Positions 33,429 through 41,132 of a stretch of 64,000 bases of DNA are shown in pieces. The position numbers and the translations under genes were made by a program. Origin of the DNA: Maricaulis sp048270265 (GTDB lineage Bacteria; Pseudomonadota; Alphaproteobacteria; Caulobacterales; Maricaulaceae); contig NZ_JBLWTD010000009.1 of assembly GCF_048270265.1 (NCBI RefSeq), positions 1 through 64,000 of the forward strand. The letters are read 5' to 3'. The notes under the pieces are model-generated. The model was given only the letters and a program-made list of their open reading frames with translations, searched no databases and was not told where the DNA came from. Positions within the stretch are counted from its first letter, which is position 1, and the number at the start of each line of letters is the position of its first letter.

Positions 33429-33875
33429 ATGTCGGATATCGACGCCCTCATCCGGATGCGCAATCGTTTCCTCGCGCTGTCCGCCACATCCTTCCTGGTT
33501 TGGCAGGGCATGCAGATTGTCCAGGAGATTTTTCCGGACTCCGGTGCCTATGGCTTGCTGACCCTGCTCGCCCTCGTGGGCAGTCTCGGCTTTGCCGGGG
33601 CCATGGTGATGTTTCTTGTCTATGCCAGCCGGGTGACCCGCACCAATACCCAGGCGACGATCCAGGATGAGTTATTCGACCACAACCAGGCCGGGGCCGT
33701 GCGGATCGCTTATATCGCCCTGATGGCGGCGGTTGTGGCGCTCTACGTGCTGACGGACTTCGTCGAGCTGAACGTTGAACTGATGATACGCGGCCTGTTG
33801 ATCGTCGGTGTCTGCGTGCCGCAATTTGCCTTTCTCATTCTGGATCGGCAGGACGGTGACGGGGGGGTGGAATGA
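33429..33875 (+). CDS. Small membrane protein, partner of an XRE regulator
   Basis: The product is 148 residues with four hydrophobic helices (ALSATSFLVWQGM, LLTLLALVGSLGFAGAMVMFLVY, IALMAAVVALYVLTDF, LLIVGVCVPQFAFLIL). It resembles the small membrane proteins encoded next to compact XRE regulators (DUF2178-like arrangements); the family name is tentative. The stop overlaps the regulator start (ATGA), so the two are made together. It may sense a membrane signal and hold the regulator. Confidence 0.75.
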   Translation: MSDIDALIRMRNRFLALSATSFLVWQGMQIVQEIFPDSGAYGLLTLLALVGSLGFAGAMVMFLVYASRVTRTNTQATIQDELFDHNQAGAVRIAYIALMAAVVALYVLTDFVELNVELMIRGLLIVGVCVPQFAFLILDRQDGDGGVE

Positions 33876-34108
33876 CCGCTCCGGCCCCGCTGGGAAACCG
33901 TCTCAAGGAATTGCGAGCCCGTCACAATCTCACCCAGGCGCAACTGGCCGAGATGGTCGGGGTGACGCGCAAGACAATCAATACGGTGGAGAACCGGGTG
34001 TTTATTCCCTCAGCCCTGCTGGCGCTGAAACTGGCCGCGGCGCTCGGCGTAGCGGTTGAGGAGGCCTTCTTCCTCGAACCGGAAGAGGGAGAAGCGCTAC
34101 AGGTTTGA
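33872..34108 (+). CDS. Compact XRE-family helix-turn-helix regulator
   Basis: The 78-residue product is little more than one HTH_3 domain: RLKELRARHNLTQAQLAEMV, the recognition helix TRKTINTVENRVFIPS, and ALKLAAALGVAVEEAFFLEPEE. This matches the YozG-like regulators usually paired with a small membrane protein. It is coupled to the upstream gene and could autoregulate through the dyads at 33362-33414. The 168 bases to mdh contain only weak hairpins. Confidence 0.9.
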   Translation: MTAPAPLGNRLKELRARHNLTQAQLAEMVGVTRKTINTVENRVFIPSALLALKLAAALGVAVEEAFFLEPEEGEALQV

Positions 34109-34276
34109 TCCGCGCCCCCGCGGCCTTCCCGCGGCGACAGGCATTTTGCCTGGCCTGAAGGTCACCTCCCGGCGATCCAACCGGTCGGCCAGCCCGAGAA
34201 CTCCCCTTGCAGGGACGCGCGCGCAGCGTTAGACCGCACTGCAGCAATTCACTTCCCTCAAGAGGAGCTCTCCCCC

Positions 34277-35239
34277 ATGGCCCGTAACAAGATTGCGCTC
34301 ATCGGATCCGGTATGATCGGTGGCACACTGGCCCATATCGCCGCGCGTGAAGAACTCGGCGACGTCGTGCTGTTCGACATTGCCGCCGGTGTTGCCAAGG
34401 GCAAGGCCCTCGATATCGCTGAAGCCAGCCCGGTTTTCGGCAAGGATTCCACTCTGGCCGGCGCCGATGACTATGCCGCCATTGCCGGCGCCGATGTCTG
34501 CATCGTCACCGCCGGTGTGCCGCGCAAGCCTGGCATGAGCCGCGATGACCTTCTCGGCATCAATCTGAAAGTCATGAAAGCCGTCGGCGAGGGCATTGCC
34601 AAGCACGCCCCCAACGCCTTCGTGATCTGCATCACCAATCCGCTCGACGCCATGGTCTGGGCCCTGCGCCAGTTCTCCGGCCTGCCCCACAACAAGGTCG
34701 TCGGCATGGCCGGCGTGCTCGACAGCGCCCGCTTCCGTCACTTCCTCGCCGATGAGTTCAAGGTCTCGGTTGAAGACGTCACCGCCTTCGTGATGGGCGG
34801 TCATGGCGACACCATGGTGCCGCTGCTGCGTTATTCCACTGTCGCCGGCATCCCGGTTCCCGATCTGATCGAGATGGGCTGGTCGACCGACGCCAAGATG
34901 GAAGAAATCGTCAAGCGCACGCGCGGTGGCGGCGGCGAGATCGTGGCCCTGCTCGGCACCGGTTCGGCCTTCTATGCGCCGGCCGAAAGCGCCATCGAGA
35001 TGGCGACCGCCTATCTGCGCGACAAGAAGCGCGTTCTGCCATGCGCCGCACACCTGACCGGTCAGTTCGGCCAGGACGACATGTATGTTGGCGTGCCCGT
35101 CGTGATCGGTGCCGGTGGTGTCGAGAAAGTGGTCGAGATCCAGCTCAATGCTGAAGAGCAGGCCATGTTCGACGTCTCCGTCGACTCGGTCAAAGGCCTG
35201 GTAGCGGCTTGCAAGGCGCTGGACCCGTCGCTCGGCTGA
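34277..35239 (+). CDS. mdh: Malate dehydrogenase (LDH-like MDH type)
   Basis: Oxidises malate to oxaloacetate in the TCA cycle. The 320-residue product has the NAD-binding IGSGMIGGTLAHIA, the mobile-loop region VTAGVPRKPGMSRDDLL, ITNPLDAMVW, GMAGVLDSARFRHFLA (substrate arginine) and the catalytic GGHGDTMVPL. The GxGxxG opening and GVLDSARF mark the alphaproteobacterial lactate-dehydrogenase-like MDH. A strong AGAGGAG element precedes the ATG. A classic terminator follows, so it is not co-transcribed with sucCD here. Confidence 0.97.
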   Translation: MARNKIALIGSGMIGGTLAHIAAREELGDVVLFDIAAGVAKGKALDIAEASPVFGKDSTLAGADDYAAIAGADVCIVTAGVPRKPGMSRDDLLGINLKVMKAVGEGIAKHAPNAFVICITNPLDAMVWALRQFSGLPHNKVVGMAGVLDSARFRHFLADEFKVSVEDVTAFVMGGHGDTMVPLLRYSTVAGIPVPDLIEMGWSTDAKMEEIVKRTRGGGGEIVALLGTGSAFYAPAESAIEMATAYLRDKKRVLPCAAHLTGQFGQDDMYVGVPVVIGAGGVEKVVEIQLNAEEQAMFDVSVDSVKGLVAACKALDPSLG

Positions 35240-35260
35240 TCCATGTCCGCGTAGAATGAC

Positions 35261-35295
35261 AAACGGCCGCCGGAGTGATCCGGCGGCCGTTTTGC
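35261..35295 (+). terminator. Rho-independent terminator after mdh
   Basis: AACGGCCGCCGGA pairs with TCCGGCGGCCGTT around GTGA and runs into TTTTG, about 22 bases after the mdh stop. The flanking A and T runs could also stop the convergent TspO-like gene from the other side. Confidence 0.88.
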
Positions 35296-35314
35296 TGTCC
35301 GACAGGGTCTCGCT

Positions 35315-35827
35315 TCAGAGGCCGCCGACATAGGAGGCGACATTGTTGAGCCGCATGACCTCGAAGCTCAGCGCGACGACAAAGGTGAGCCAGCCGAAGA
35401 GCGGCCATAGCAGCCAGCCGGCCGGCCGCGAACAGCGCCCGACAAGGGCGAGCGTGAACAGGGCGTAGAGCCACAATGCCAGGGCGGCGAGGAAGCCCGA
35501 TTCGATATCGTGCCCGCCGAAGGTGATGCAGACCTGGAGCACGAGGCCAACGACCAGTCCGAGCGTCATCCCGGCTGCGACAAAGCGAAGCGGACCGCTG
35601 TCACTGCGCTGGGTGATCCAGAGGCTGATCGCGATCAATTGCATGCTGAGGATCGACACGAGGTTTGGCCAAATGCCGACCGGCGTCCAGTCCGGCGTGT
35701 TCAGATTTGCAGCCCACAATGCCGCTTCGCTGGACTGAACCCAGCCCGCAAATCCGCCTGACATGCTCGCCGCGACGAGCATGTAGATCAGCAGGCGTAT
35801 CACTCCGGGACGGTTCTTGGCGTCCAT
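35315..35827 (-). CDS. TspO/MBR-like membrane protein (tentative)
   Basis: The product is 170 residues with five hydrophobic helices. It has an early segment LWAANLNTPDWTPVGIWPNLVS that resembles the LxxPxWxPP loop of tryptophan-rich sensory proteins, and LWLYALFTLALVG and GWLTFVVALSFEVMRLN late, as in TspO. The usual porphyrin-loop tryptophans are only partly preserved. TspO proteins bind porphyrin or cholesterol-like ligands in stress regulation. ATG 35827 gives MDAKNRPGV, the most sensible start. Confidence 0.55.
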   Translation of the reverse strand: MDAKNRPGVIRLLIYMLVAASMSGGFAGWVQSSEAALWAANLNTPDWTPVGIWPNLVSILSMQLIAISLWITQRSDSGPLRFVAAGMTLGLVVGLVLQVCITFGGHDIESGFLAALALWLYALFTLALVGRCSRPAGWLLWPLFGWLTFVVALSFEVMRLNNVASYVGGL

Positions 35828-35991
35828 AGCGGCGGGTGCTCTCCCAAAGGCGGTTTCAACTTCATTCTCTGCAAGCGCTGCGCCATGCCGGTGGCCGGTG
35901 CTGCAAACCGGAACCCGCGGGGTGACCGCAATGCCTGCTCTACCCCGGCTTCTACTTGACGTTTGTGGCGGCGTGGTGTCGCTTTCAGGGC

Positions 35992-36546
35992 ATGACCACA
36001 CCCATCCTTGAAACCGAGCGCCTCGTGCTTCGCGCGCCGGACGCCAGCGACTTCGAACCCCTTTGCGCGCTGATGGCCGATGAGGAGGTCGCGCGCTTTA
36101 TCGGCGGCGTTCAGTCGCCCGCTCTCGCCTGGCGCAGCCTGTGCGGAATTGTCGGCCACTGGCAATTGCGCGGCTACGGATTTTTCTCGGTCATCGAGAA
36201 GGAAAGCGGGCAATGGCTCGGACGCATCGGTCCCTGGTACCCGCATGGCTGGCCGCAGCCGGAAATCGGCTGGACCATCAACCGCGCCAGCTGGGGCAAG
36301 GGCTATGCGACCGAGGCTGCCGGCGCCTGCATGGACTATGTCTTCGATACATTGGGCTGGGACAGTGTCATTCATCTGATCCATGCCGACAATCGTGGCA
36401 GCCAGGCCGTGGCGGCGCGGCTTGGCTCGTCCAATAGCGGCGAAGAGGTGGAAGTTCCCGGCTTTGGCATTCTGGTGGATGTCTGGGGCCAGAGCGCCGA
36501 TGACTGGCGTGCCAGCCGCAAGCAGGTCAAGGCGGCCCCCCGCTGA
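35992..36546 (+). CDS. GNAT family N-acetyltransferase (RimJ/RimL type)
   Basis: The product is 184 residues. It opens with ILETERLVLRAPDASDFEPL, typical of the RimJ/RimL group, and has GYGFFSVIEKESGQWLGRIG, the acetyl-CoA loop NRASWGKGYATEAA, and a closing strand with HADNRGSQAVAARLG. The acceptor is unknown. It is followed after 25 bases by the USP gene and is likely co-transcribed with it. Confidence 0.88.
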   Translation: MTTPILETERLVLRAPDASDFEPLCALMADEEVARFIGGVQSPALAWRSLCGIVGHWQLRGYGFFSVIEKESGQWLGRIGPWYPHGWPQPEIGWTINRASWGKGYATEAAGACMDYVFDTLGWDSVIHLIHADNRGSQAVAARLGSSNSGEEVEVPGFGILVDVWGQSADDWRASRKQVKAAPR

Positions 36547-36571
36547 CAAACCCTTGATTGGAGACAGCATC

Positions 36572-37411
36572 ATGAAACTGCGTCGTATTGTGGTCATGCT
36601 CGACGGATCTGAATCTGACGCGCCGGTCCTGCGGCAGGGGGTTGAGCTTTGCCGGCAATATGCAGCGCGTCTCGACGCCCTGTTTGTTCGCCGCAACCTG
36701 GCCAGCGGGGCCGACTTCCTCGGTGATTCCTTCTCGACCTACGGCATGGAGGCCGTCCTTGAAGCCCTGGCCGATGCGGCGGCCGCGGCCAGTGACAGCG
36801 CCCATGCGGCCTTCAACACCGTCGCCGATGAGGCCGATGAGACGGTGATCGGCCAATTCATCGAATATGTCGGCCTGCCCGATGAGGCGCTCGCCGATGA
36901 GGGGCGTCTTTGCGACCTGCTGGTGATGGCCAAGCCCGAGGGGCGTGCCGGGGCCCATCAATTGCAGTCGATCAGCATGGCCGCGACCCAATCGGGCCGG
37001 CCGGTCCTGCTGCTGCCGGCCGGGCGTGACGCGAAGGCGGGTTTTGACCGCATGGCGATCGCCTGGGACGGATCGCTCGAGGCGATGCGCGCCACGATTG
37101 GTGCCATGCCGATGCTAGAGGCTGCCAAGGCGGTGTCATTGCTGCATGCCGGCAGCGATGCCGAGGCGTCCGACCAGCTGTCAGCGGTCGCCGCCTATCT
37201 TGACCTGCATGGTATCGCGACATCGACCAGCACGGTGGCCCTCGAGGGCCGTAGTGCCGCCAAGGCGTTGATCGAGGCCGCGACTTCAGCCAGTGCCGAC
37301 TTGCTGGTCATGGGCGGTTTCGGCGCGCCAGCCCTGGTGCGGGCAATCGGACGTGACGAGACAACGGGACTGATCGACGGCACGGCTTTCGCCCTGCTCC
37401 TGGCCCACTGA
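36572..37411 (+). CDS. Double universal stress protein (UspA-like)
   Basis: The product is 279 residues, read as two USP units: MKLRRIVVMLDGSESDAPVL begins the first and FDRMAIAWDGSLEAMRAT the second. ADLLVMGGFGAPALVRAIG closes the second in the usual position. The ATP-binding G-2x-G-9x-G(S/T) is partly altered. Tandem USP proteins act in stress and respiration-related responses; no partner is visible here. GGAGACAG lies before ATG 36572. Confidence 0.82.
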   Translation: MKLRRIVVMLDGSESDAPVLRQGVELCRQYAARLDALFVRRNLASGADFLGDSFSTYGMEAVLEALADAAAAASDSAHAAFNTVADEADETVIGQFIEYVGLPDEALADEGRLCDLLVMAKPEGRAGAHQLQSISMAATQSGRPVLLLPAGRDAKAGFDRMAIAWDGSLEAMRATIGAMPMLEAAKAVSLLHAGSDAEASDQLSAVAAYLDLHGIATSTSTVALEGRSAAKALIEAATSASADLLVMGGFGAPALVRAIGRDETTGLIDGTAFALLLAH

Positions 37412-37418
37412 ACCGGGA

Positions 37419-38186
37419 TCAGGAGAAAAAGGCGGGCAGGTCGTCACGCAGCCAGCCGGTGATCTGATAGCGCCCTGCACCGGCAAAGGGTGAAACCGGG
37501 CTGACCGAATGGATGCGATGGCCGTCAAACAGCGACAGCACGTTGAATCGCGGCATCAACGCGCGTGAGACGTCCTGCTGCTCGTCGAGAAACATCAACA
37601 GCCCGCCCCAATCCGTCTGCCAGTCGCGGGTGAAGCCGAAAGTGTAGGCGGCCCGGCGCTCGTTATTCGCGCCGTCATCGCGGTGGCGGGTGAGGAAATG
37701 CCCGCGTGAATACAGGGTCGCCTGGCAGTCGGCCTTGGTCAGGCGTGGCGCACCGATCACCTGGCGGCCGAAATCGAGGAAGGCCGGCGAGTTCATGAAT
37801 TCGGTCAGCTGGTGGATCGGATGACCCGGATCCCAGCCCTCCGAATAAGCCTGGATCATCGGATAGGACGAGTAGAGGAAGCCGATATTCTTGCGCGCCA
37901 TCTCCATCACGCCGCCGAGAATGTTCTGCATTCCCTGGCGGCCCAGCGCCTGCATTTCAGCCTGGTCAAGACAGACGACGGATCCGTAGTCCGCCATCTG
38001 ACCGCCATCGGGAGCGACGAAAGCGAGCCGCCAGGAAATCTGCCGGGCCAGCAATTCATGCACTGCATTCGCGGTCTCTTCCGACAGGATGCCCGGGATC
38101 TGCACCAGCCCGGTCTCGGCATAGAGGCGGGCATAATGCTCGACATCGAGATCCGGATTCAGTCTGAAATCGATTTTTGAACTCAT
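37419..38186 (-). CDS. 2-oxoglutarate/Fe(II)-dependent oxygenase
   Basis: The product is 255 residues with the double-stranded beta-helix iron site: HxD in FLTRHRDDGANNERRAAYTF, the distal His in GHRIHSVSPV, and the 2-oxoglutarate-binding Arg in GRYQITGWLRDD. The N-terminal region LVQIPGILSEETANAVHELL is like prolyl-hydroxylase-type members. The substrate is unknown and may be a protein side chain. It is monocistronic and convergent with the USP gene seven bases away. Confidence 0.87.
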   Translation of the reverse strand: MSSKIDFRLNPDLDVEHYARLYAETGLVQIPGILSEETANAVHELLARQISWRLAFVAPDGGQMADYGSVVCLDQAEMQALGRQGMQNILGGVMEMARKNIGFLYSSYPMIQAYSEGWDPGHPIHQLTEFMNSPAFLDFGRQVIGAPRLTKADCQATLYSRGHFLTRHRDDGANNERRAAYTFGFTRDWQTDWGGLLMFLDEQQDVSRALMPRFNVLSLFDGHRIHSVSPVSPFAGAGRYQITGWLRDDLPAFFS

Positions 38187-38295
38187 CGGCGCGGTTATCC
38201 TGCAGTCGGTGGTGTAGGGATGTGAGTGTGTGACCTGGTGCCGTTTCGGGCAAGCTTGCCCTCAGGCGGCATGCGGTCGCAGACCGCCGCGCCGG

Positions 38296-39036
38296 TCAAT
38301 ACCAGCCCGCCTCGCGCAGGGCGGGGGCATGGGTACGGCTGACCGGAGCCTGCACATTATTGCTCAGGGTCAGGGTTGCGCGTCCGTCACCGCGGGAGAC
38401 CGTATCGACCGCTGCGCGCGCCACCCACCAGGAGCGGTGGGTCTGGCGCCCGTCCAGCCCCTCGACGGCGGCCATCGCATCGCTGAGCCGCATCAGGATC
38501 AGGGCATCGCCGGCGGCGGTGTGGACGCGCAGGTAATGATCTTCCGACTGCAGGGCCAGCAACTGAGCCCGTTGCAGCCGCGGCGGCAGTTTGTCGAGCA
38601 GGGTGCGGCCGATTGCCGGCACGTCCGGCGCGGTACTGCGGCGGTCCAGGAGCCAGCCCAGTGCAGTCACGGCGGCGGAGATCACCCAGACGAAGATGAA
38701 GACCACGGGCAGGGCCCCGAGCATGAACGGCCGGGAGATCAGGGCCTGGATCGTCGCGACGCCAAGCGTGACGGGGATGCTGATCAGGAATGAGGCGAGG
38801 CCATAATGGGCGAGGCGGGGCCAGTTTCCGGTGAAGCGTCGCAGCACCAGGGTCACAAGGGTGTTGGACAACCAGCCCACACACATCAGGCCGGTCCAAT
38901 AGAACCAGACGCCCGGAAATCCGAGTTGATGTGTCTGATATGGTCCGAGAACCGACAGGAAACTGCCCAGCACCAGGATGGTGGCGAGGGCTGGCAGCAG
39001 GCCGTTGATAAATTCAGTCCTGATCATGACGTCCAT
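38296..39036 (-). CDS. Membrane-anchored LytTR-type transcriptional regulator
   Basis: The product is 246 residues. Four hydrophobic helices occupy residues 8-130 (LPALATILVLGSFLSVLG and so on). They are followed by a LytTR domain with LLALQSEDHYLRVHTAAGDALILMR, DGRQTHRSWWVARAAVDTV, and the final strand LTLSNNVQAPVSRTH. This TM-LytTR architecture places a DNA-binding domain directly on the membrane without a kinase. The likely target is the divergent membrane protein gene at 39167. The 109 bases downstream hold nothing I recognise. Confidence 0.88.
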   Translation of the reverse strand: MDVMIRTEFINGLLPALATILVLGSFLSVLGPYQTHQLGFPGVWFYWTGLMCVGWLSNTLVTLVLRRFTGNWPRLAHYGLASFLISIPVTLGVATIQALISRPFMLGALPVVFIFVWVISAAVTALGWLLDRRSTAPDVPAIGRTLLDKLPPRLQRAQLLALQSEDHYLRVHTAAGDALILMRLSDAMAAVEGLDGRQTHRSWWVARAAVDTVSRGDGRATLTLSNNVQAPVSRTHAPALREAGWY

Positions 39037-39166
39037 TCACGAAGCGTGGATCAACACCTAGCGCATTTCGCGTACCGCATCAGCCCGTTTGCGCAATCGC
39101 GCTTCAATTGCCGCCGCGACCGGTCTTTCTGTTTCTCAACGGCCCACAACAACCGAGGAGAACGCC

Positions 39167-39565
39167 ATGAATACCGAAGCCTTCCTGTCCGCCCCCTTCG
39201 TCGTCCAGCTGCATGTCTTCAGTGCCGTCGGGGCGCTGCTGATCGGATCCATCCAGATGTTCGCGCCAAAGGGAAACCTGCCGCACCGCACGATGGGGAT
39301 CCTGTTCGTCCTGCTGATGACCTCGGCTGCGATCACCGCGATTTTCATCCGGCAGATCAATGGCGGCAATTTCTCCTTCATCCACATCTTCGTGCCGCTG
39401 ACGATAATCGGCGTCTTCCGTCTCGTCCTCTCGGCCCGCCGGGGTGACCGGAGGGGCCATCGCGGCCAGGTCATGGGACTCTTCTACGGCGCCCTGATCA
39501 TTCCCGGCCTGCTGTCTTTCATCCCGGGCCGCCTGATGCACACGGTCCTGCTCGCGAGTCTGTGA
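39167..39565 (+). CDS. DUF2306-like four-helix membrane protein
   Basis: The product is 132 residues with four hydrophobic helices. Histidines at the ends (VVQLHVFSAVGALLIGSIQMF, GNLPHRTMGILFVLLM, FSFIHIFVPLTIIG) could bind heme, as in DUF2306 and related cytochrome-like membrane proteins. GAGGAG stands nine bases before ATG 39167. It is divergent from the membrane LytTR gene across 130 bases, a pairing that suggests regulation by it. Confidence 0.72.
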   Translation: MNTEAFLSAPFVVQLHVFSAVGALLIGSIQMFAPKGNLPHRTMGILFVLLMTSAAITAIFIRQINGGNFSFIHIFVPLTIIGVFRLVLSARRGDRRGHRGQVMGLFYGALIIPGLLSFIPGRLMHTVLLASL

Positions 39566-39737
39566 TCGCCGGTTCATCTCCCCTCCATGTTCGCGAGAGC
39601 CTTGCGGTGAGACCGTCTGGCCCTGCCCGAGCCTGCTGAAGCGGGATAAGGTTCCGGCGCGCAAACGTGCAGGCCGAGGGCATTCCTTGTTGACCTTGCG
39701 CCGCCGGCCCGCAAACATCGCCTCGATGGAGACTCGT

Positions 39738-40616
39738 ATGCGTGCCGGTTTGTTTGCCCTTCTTCTTGCGTTTGGCGTGTGTGCCCCGGTTCAGGCCCAG
39801 GCACCGCGAGATGTCCTGCTTGAGGTCTGTAACCAGACCGGATTTGCCGTCGCAGCTGCGGCGGCCTACCGGACGACGCCGGCTCAGTCGCGTACCCTGC
39901 GAAGCTGGTTCATGATTGCGCCGGGCGAGTGTCTCAACGGGGCCCTCAATGGCGTGGTCGGGGATGATCTCGATCTGCATGTGATGTCGGGCAGCTGGGT
40001 CTGGCCGTCACGCGAAACCGTGCAGACCTATTGCGTGCCGGCTGACGCGACGATGACCCCCGCGTCTGCCCCGCCGTGTGCCGCTGGCCGGCAGGCGCGC
40101 GCCTTCACCCGGCTGCCGATCGAGCCGACCAGTCACCGGGGGCCGGGCGGCCGTAATTTCGGCCGCGTCAGTCACCGGGTTCGCTGTGCGGACCTGGGGG
40201 CCGCCGATGCCGGCCTCTGCCCCGGCGCGCCGACAGACCGGCGCGGCATGGCCGAATTTGTGCGTGAGCTGGAGGTCTGCAATCTCGTGTCTGGGGCTGT
40301 GCCGACCACAGTTGGTGAAATGAAGCCTGACGGCAGCATGGAATTCCTGGGCTGGCAGGCGCTGGCCGCCGGCGAGTGCCGTGTGATCTATCGCGGCTTT
40401 CCCCGTGACCGGCAGATCCTGCTGGTGTCCGCTTCCGACCATGTGCAAAATGACGGGCTGGTCTGCATGACTGAAAACACGCAAGGTTTGATCCTCGCCA
40501 TACCGCGTGCCGACCACAACGTGACCTGCCCGAACGAGCGGCCCTTGCGGGGCAGCTACGAGACCGTTGTCTTCGGTGAGCAGACCGGTCGTTTGACGAT
40601 GTATGTCGGCCAGTAG
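39738..40616 (+). CDS. Secreted DUF1036 protein with duplicated domain
   Basis: The product is 292 residues with a signal peptide ending CAPVQAQA. The first DUF1036-like unit has LEVCNQTGFAVAAAAAY, then SWFMIAPGECLNGAL and a late cysteine pair. The second starts at LEVCNLVSGAVPTTVGEM and has LGWQALAAGECRVIYRG, then DGLVCMTEN and HNVTCPNE. Each has four cysteines in matching spacing, so disulfide-stabilised periplasmic domains are likely. Function is unknown. ATG 39738 has GGAG at good spacing; ATG 39726 is an alternative. It lies 174 bases upstream of the bufferin operon. Confidence 0.78.
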   Translation: MRAGLFALLLAFGVCAPVQAQAPRDVLLEVCNQTGFAVAAAAAYRTTPAQSRTLRSWFMIAPGECLNGALNGVVGDDLDLHVMSGSWVWPSRETVQTYCVPADATMTPASAPPCAAGRQARAFTRLPIEPTSHRGPGGRNFGRVSHRVRCADLGAADAGLCPGAPTDRRGMAEFVRELEVCNLVSGAVPTTVGEMKPDGSMEFLGWQALAAGECRVIYRGFPRDRQILLVSASDHVQNDGLVCMTENTQGLILAIPRADHNVTCPNERPLRGSYETVVFGEQTGRLTMYVGQ

Positions 40617-40790
40617 CGAGGCTTGGGCACCGGCGCTCACACCACATCACGTCTGCGATAACGGATTGGTGAAGCCGCCGGACGGGGTCGTGACTGGTGT
40701 TCCGCCGACCTGCGGATAAGGTCCGGCTGTCGGCCATTCATACATGTCCCCCCCAATCACCGGCCGGCCCGTTGCTGGAGATGAAGTCAC

Positions 40791-41090
40791 ATGAAATCCC
40801 GTACCCAAACCGCCACGATCGCGGCCCTTGCGGCCTCCGCTTTTGCCCTGTCGCTCTCTGCGGCCGTTGCCCAGGCCCAGGATGGGCAGGGTGAGCCTGC
40901 GATGGAGCATTGCTATGGCGTTGCGCTGGCAGGAGAGAATGATTGCGCTGCCGGTCCCGGCACCACCTGCGCCGGCACCTCGACCATCGATTATCAGGGC
41001 AATGCCTGGACCGATGTTCCGGCCGGCACCTGCGTCGATATCGCGACGCCCTATGGCAATGGTTCGCTGACGCCGATCGAGCGCCCCTGA
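40791..41090 (+). CDS. bufA: BufA-type bufferin precursor (DUF2282)
   Basis: The product is 99 residues. The N-terminal signal-like sequence (residues 1-30, ending AAVAQAQ) is followed by a core with four cysteines at 41, 52, 60 and 81 in EHCYGVALAGENDC, TTCAGTST and PAGTCVDI, the DUF2282 pattern. Bufferins are RiPP peptides whose cysteines are oxidised by an MNIO enzyme and which sequester copper in the periplasm. GGAG lies 10 bases before the ATG. The next three genes encode the known partners. Confidence 0.9.
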   Translation: MKSRTQTATIAALAASAFALSLSAAVAQAQDGQGEPAMEHCYGVALAGENDCAAGPGTTCAGTSTIDYQGNAWTDVPAGTCVDIATPYGNGSLTPIERP

Positions 41091-41107
41091 TCCTCAATTC
41101 CTGCAAA

Positions 41108-41130
41108 TGCGCTGGTTCCCCGCCAGCGCA
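41108..41130 (+). promoter_or_regulatory. Hairpin between bufA and bufB overlapping the bufB initiation region
   Basis: TGCGCTGG (41108-41115) and CCAGCGCA (41123-41130) form a perfect 8 bp stem with a 7-base loop, ending two bases before the bufB GTG. It could limit bufB translation or protect the bufA message, giving much more precursor than enzyme. Confidence 0.5.
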
Positions 41131-41132
41131 GC

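Noticed and set aside
34109..34276. Possible terminators (CCGCGG repeat and CAGGCA-TTT-TGCCTG) between the XRE gene and mdh
   Set aside because: The stems are only 5-6 bp with no T-tract, so I could not separate them from chance in GC-rich DNA.
40617..40790. A search for an ECF sigma-F-like promoter upstream of bufA
   Set aside because: Bufferin operons can be under sigma-F control, but I saw no convincing -35/-10 pair here and no sigma factor gene nearby.
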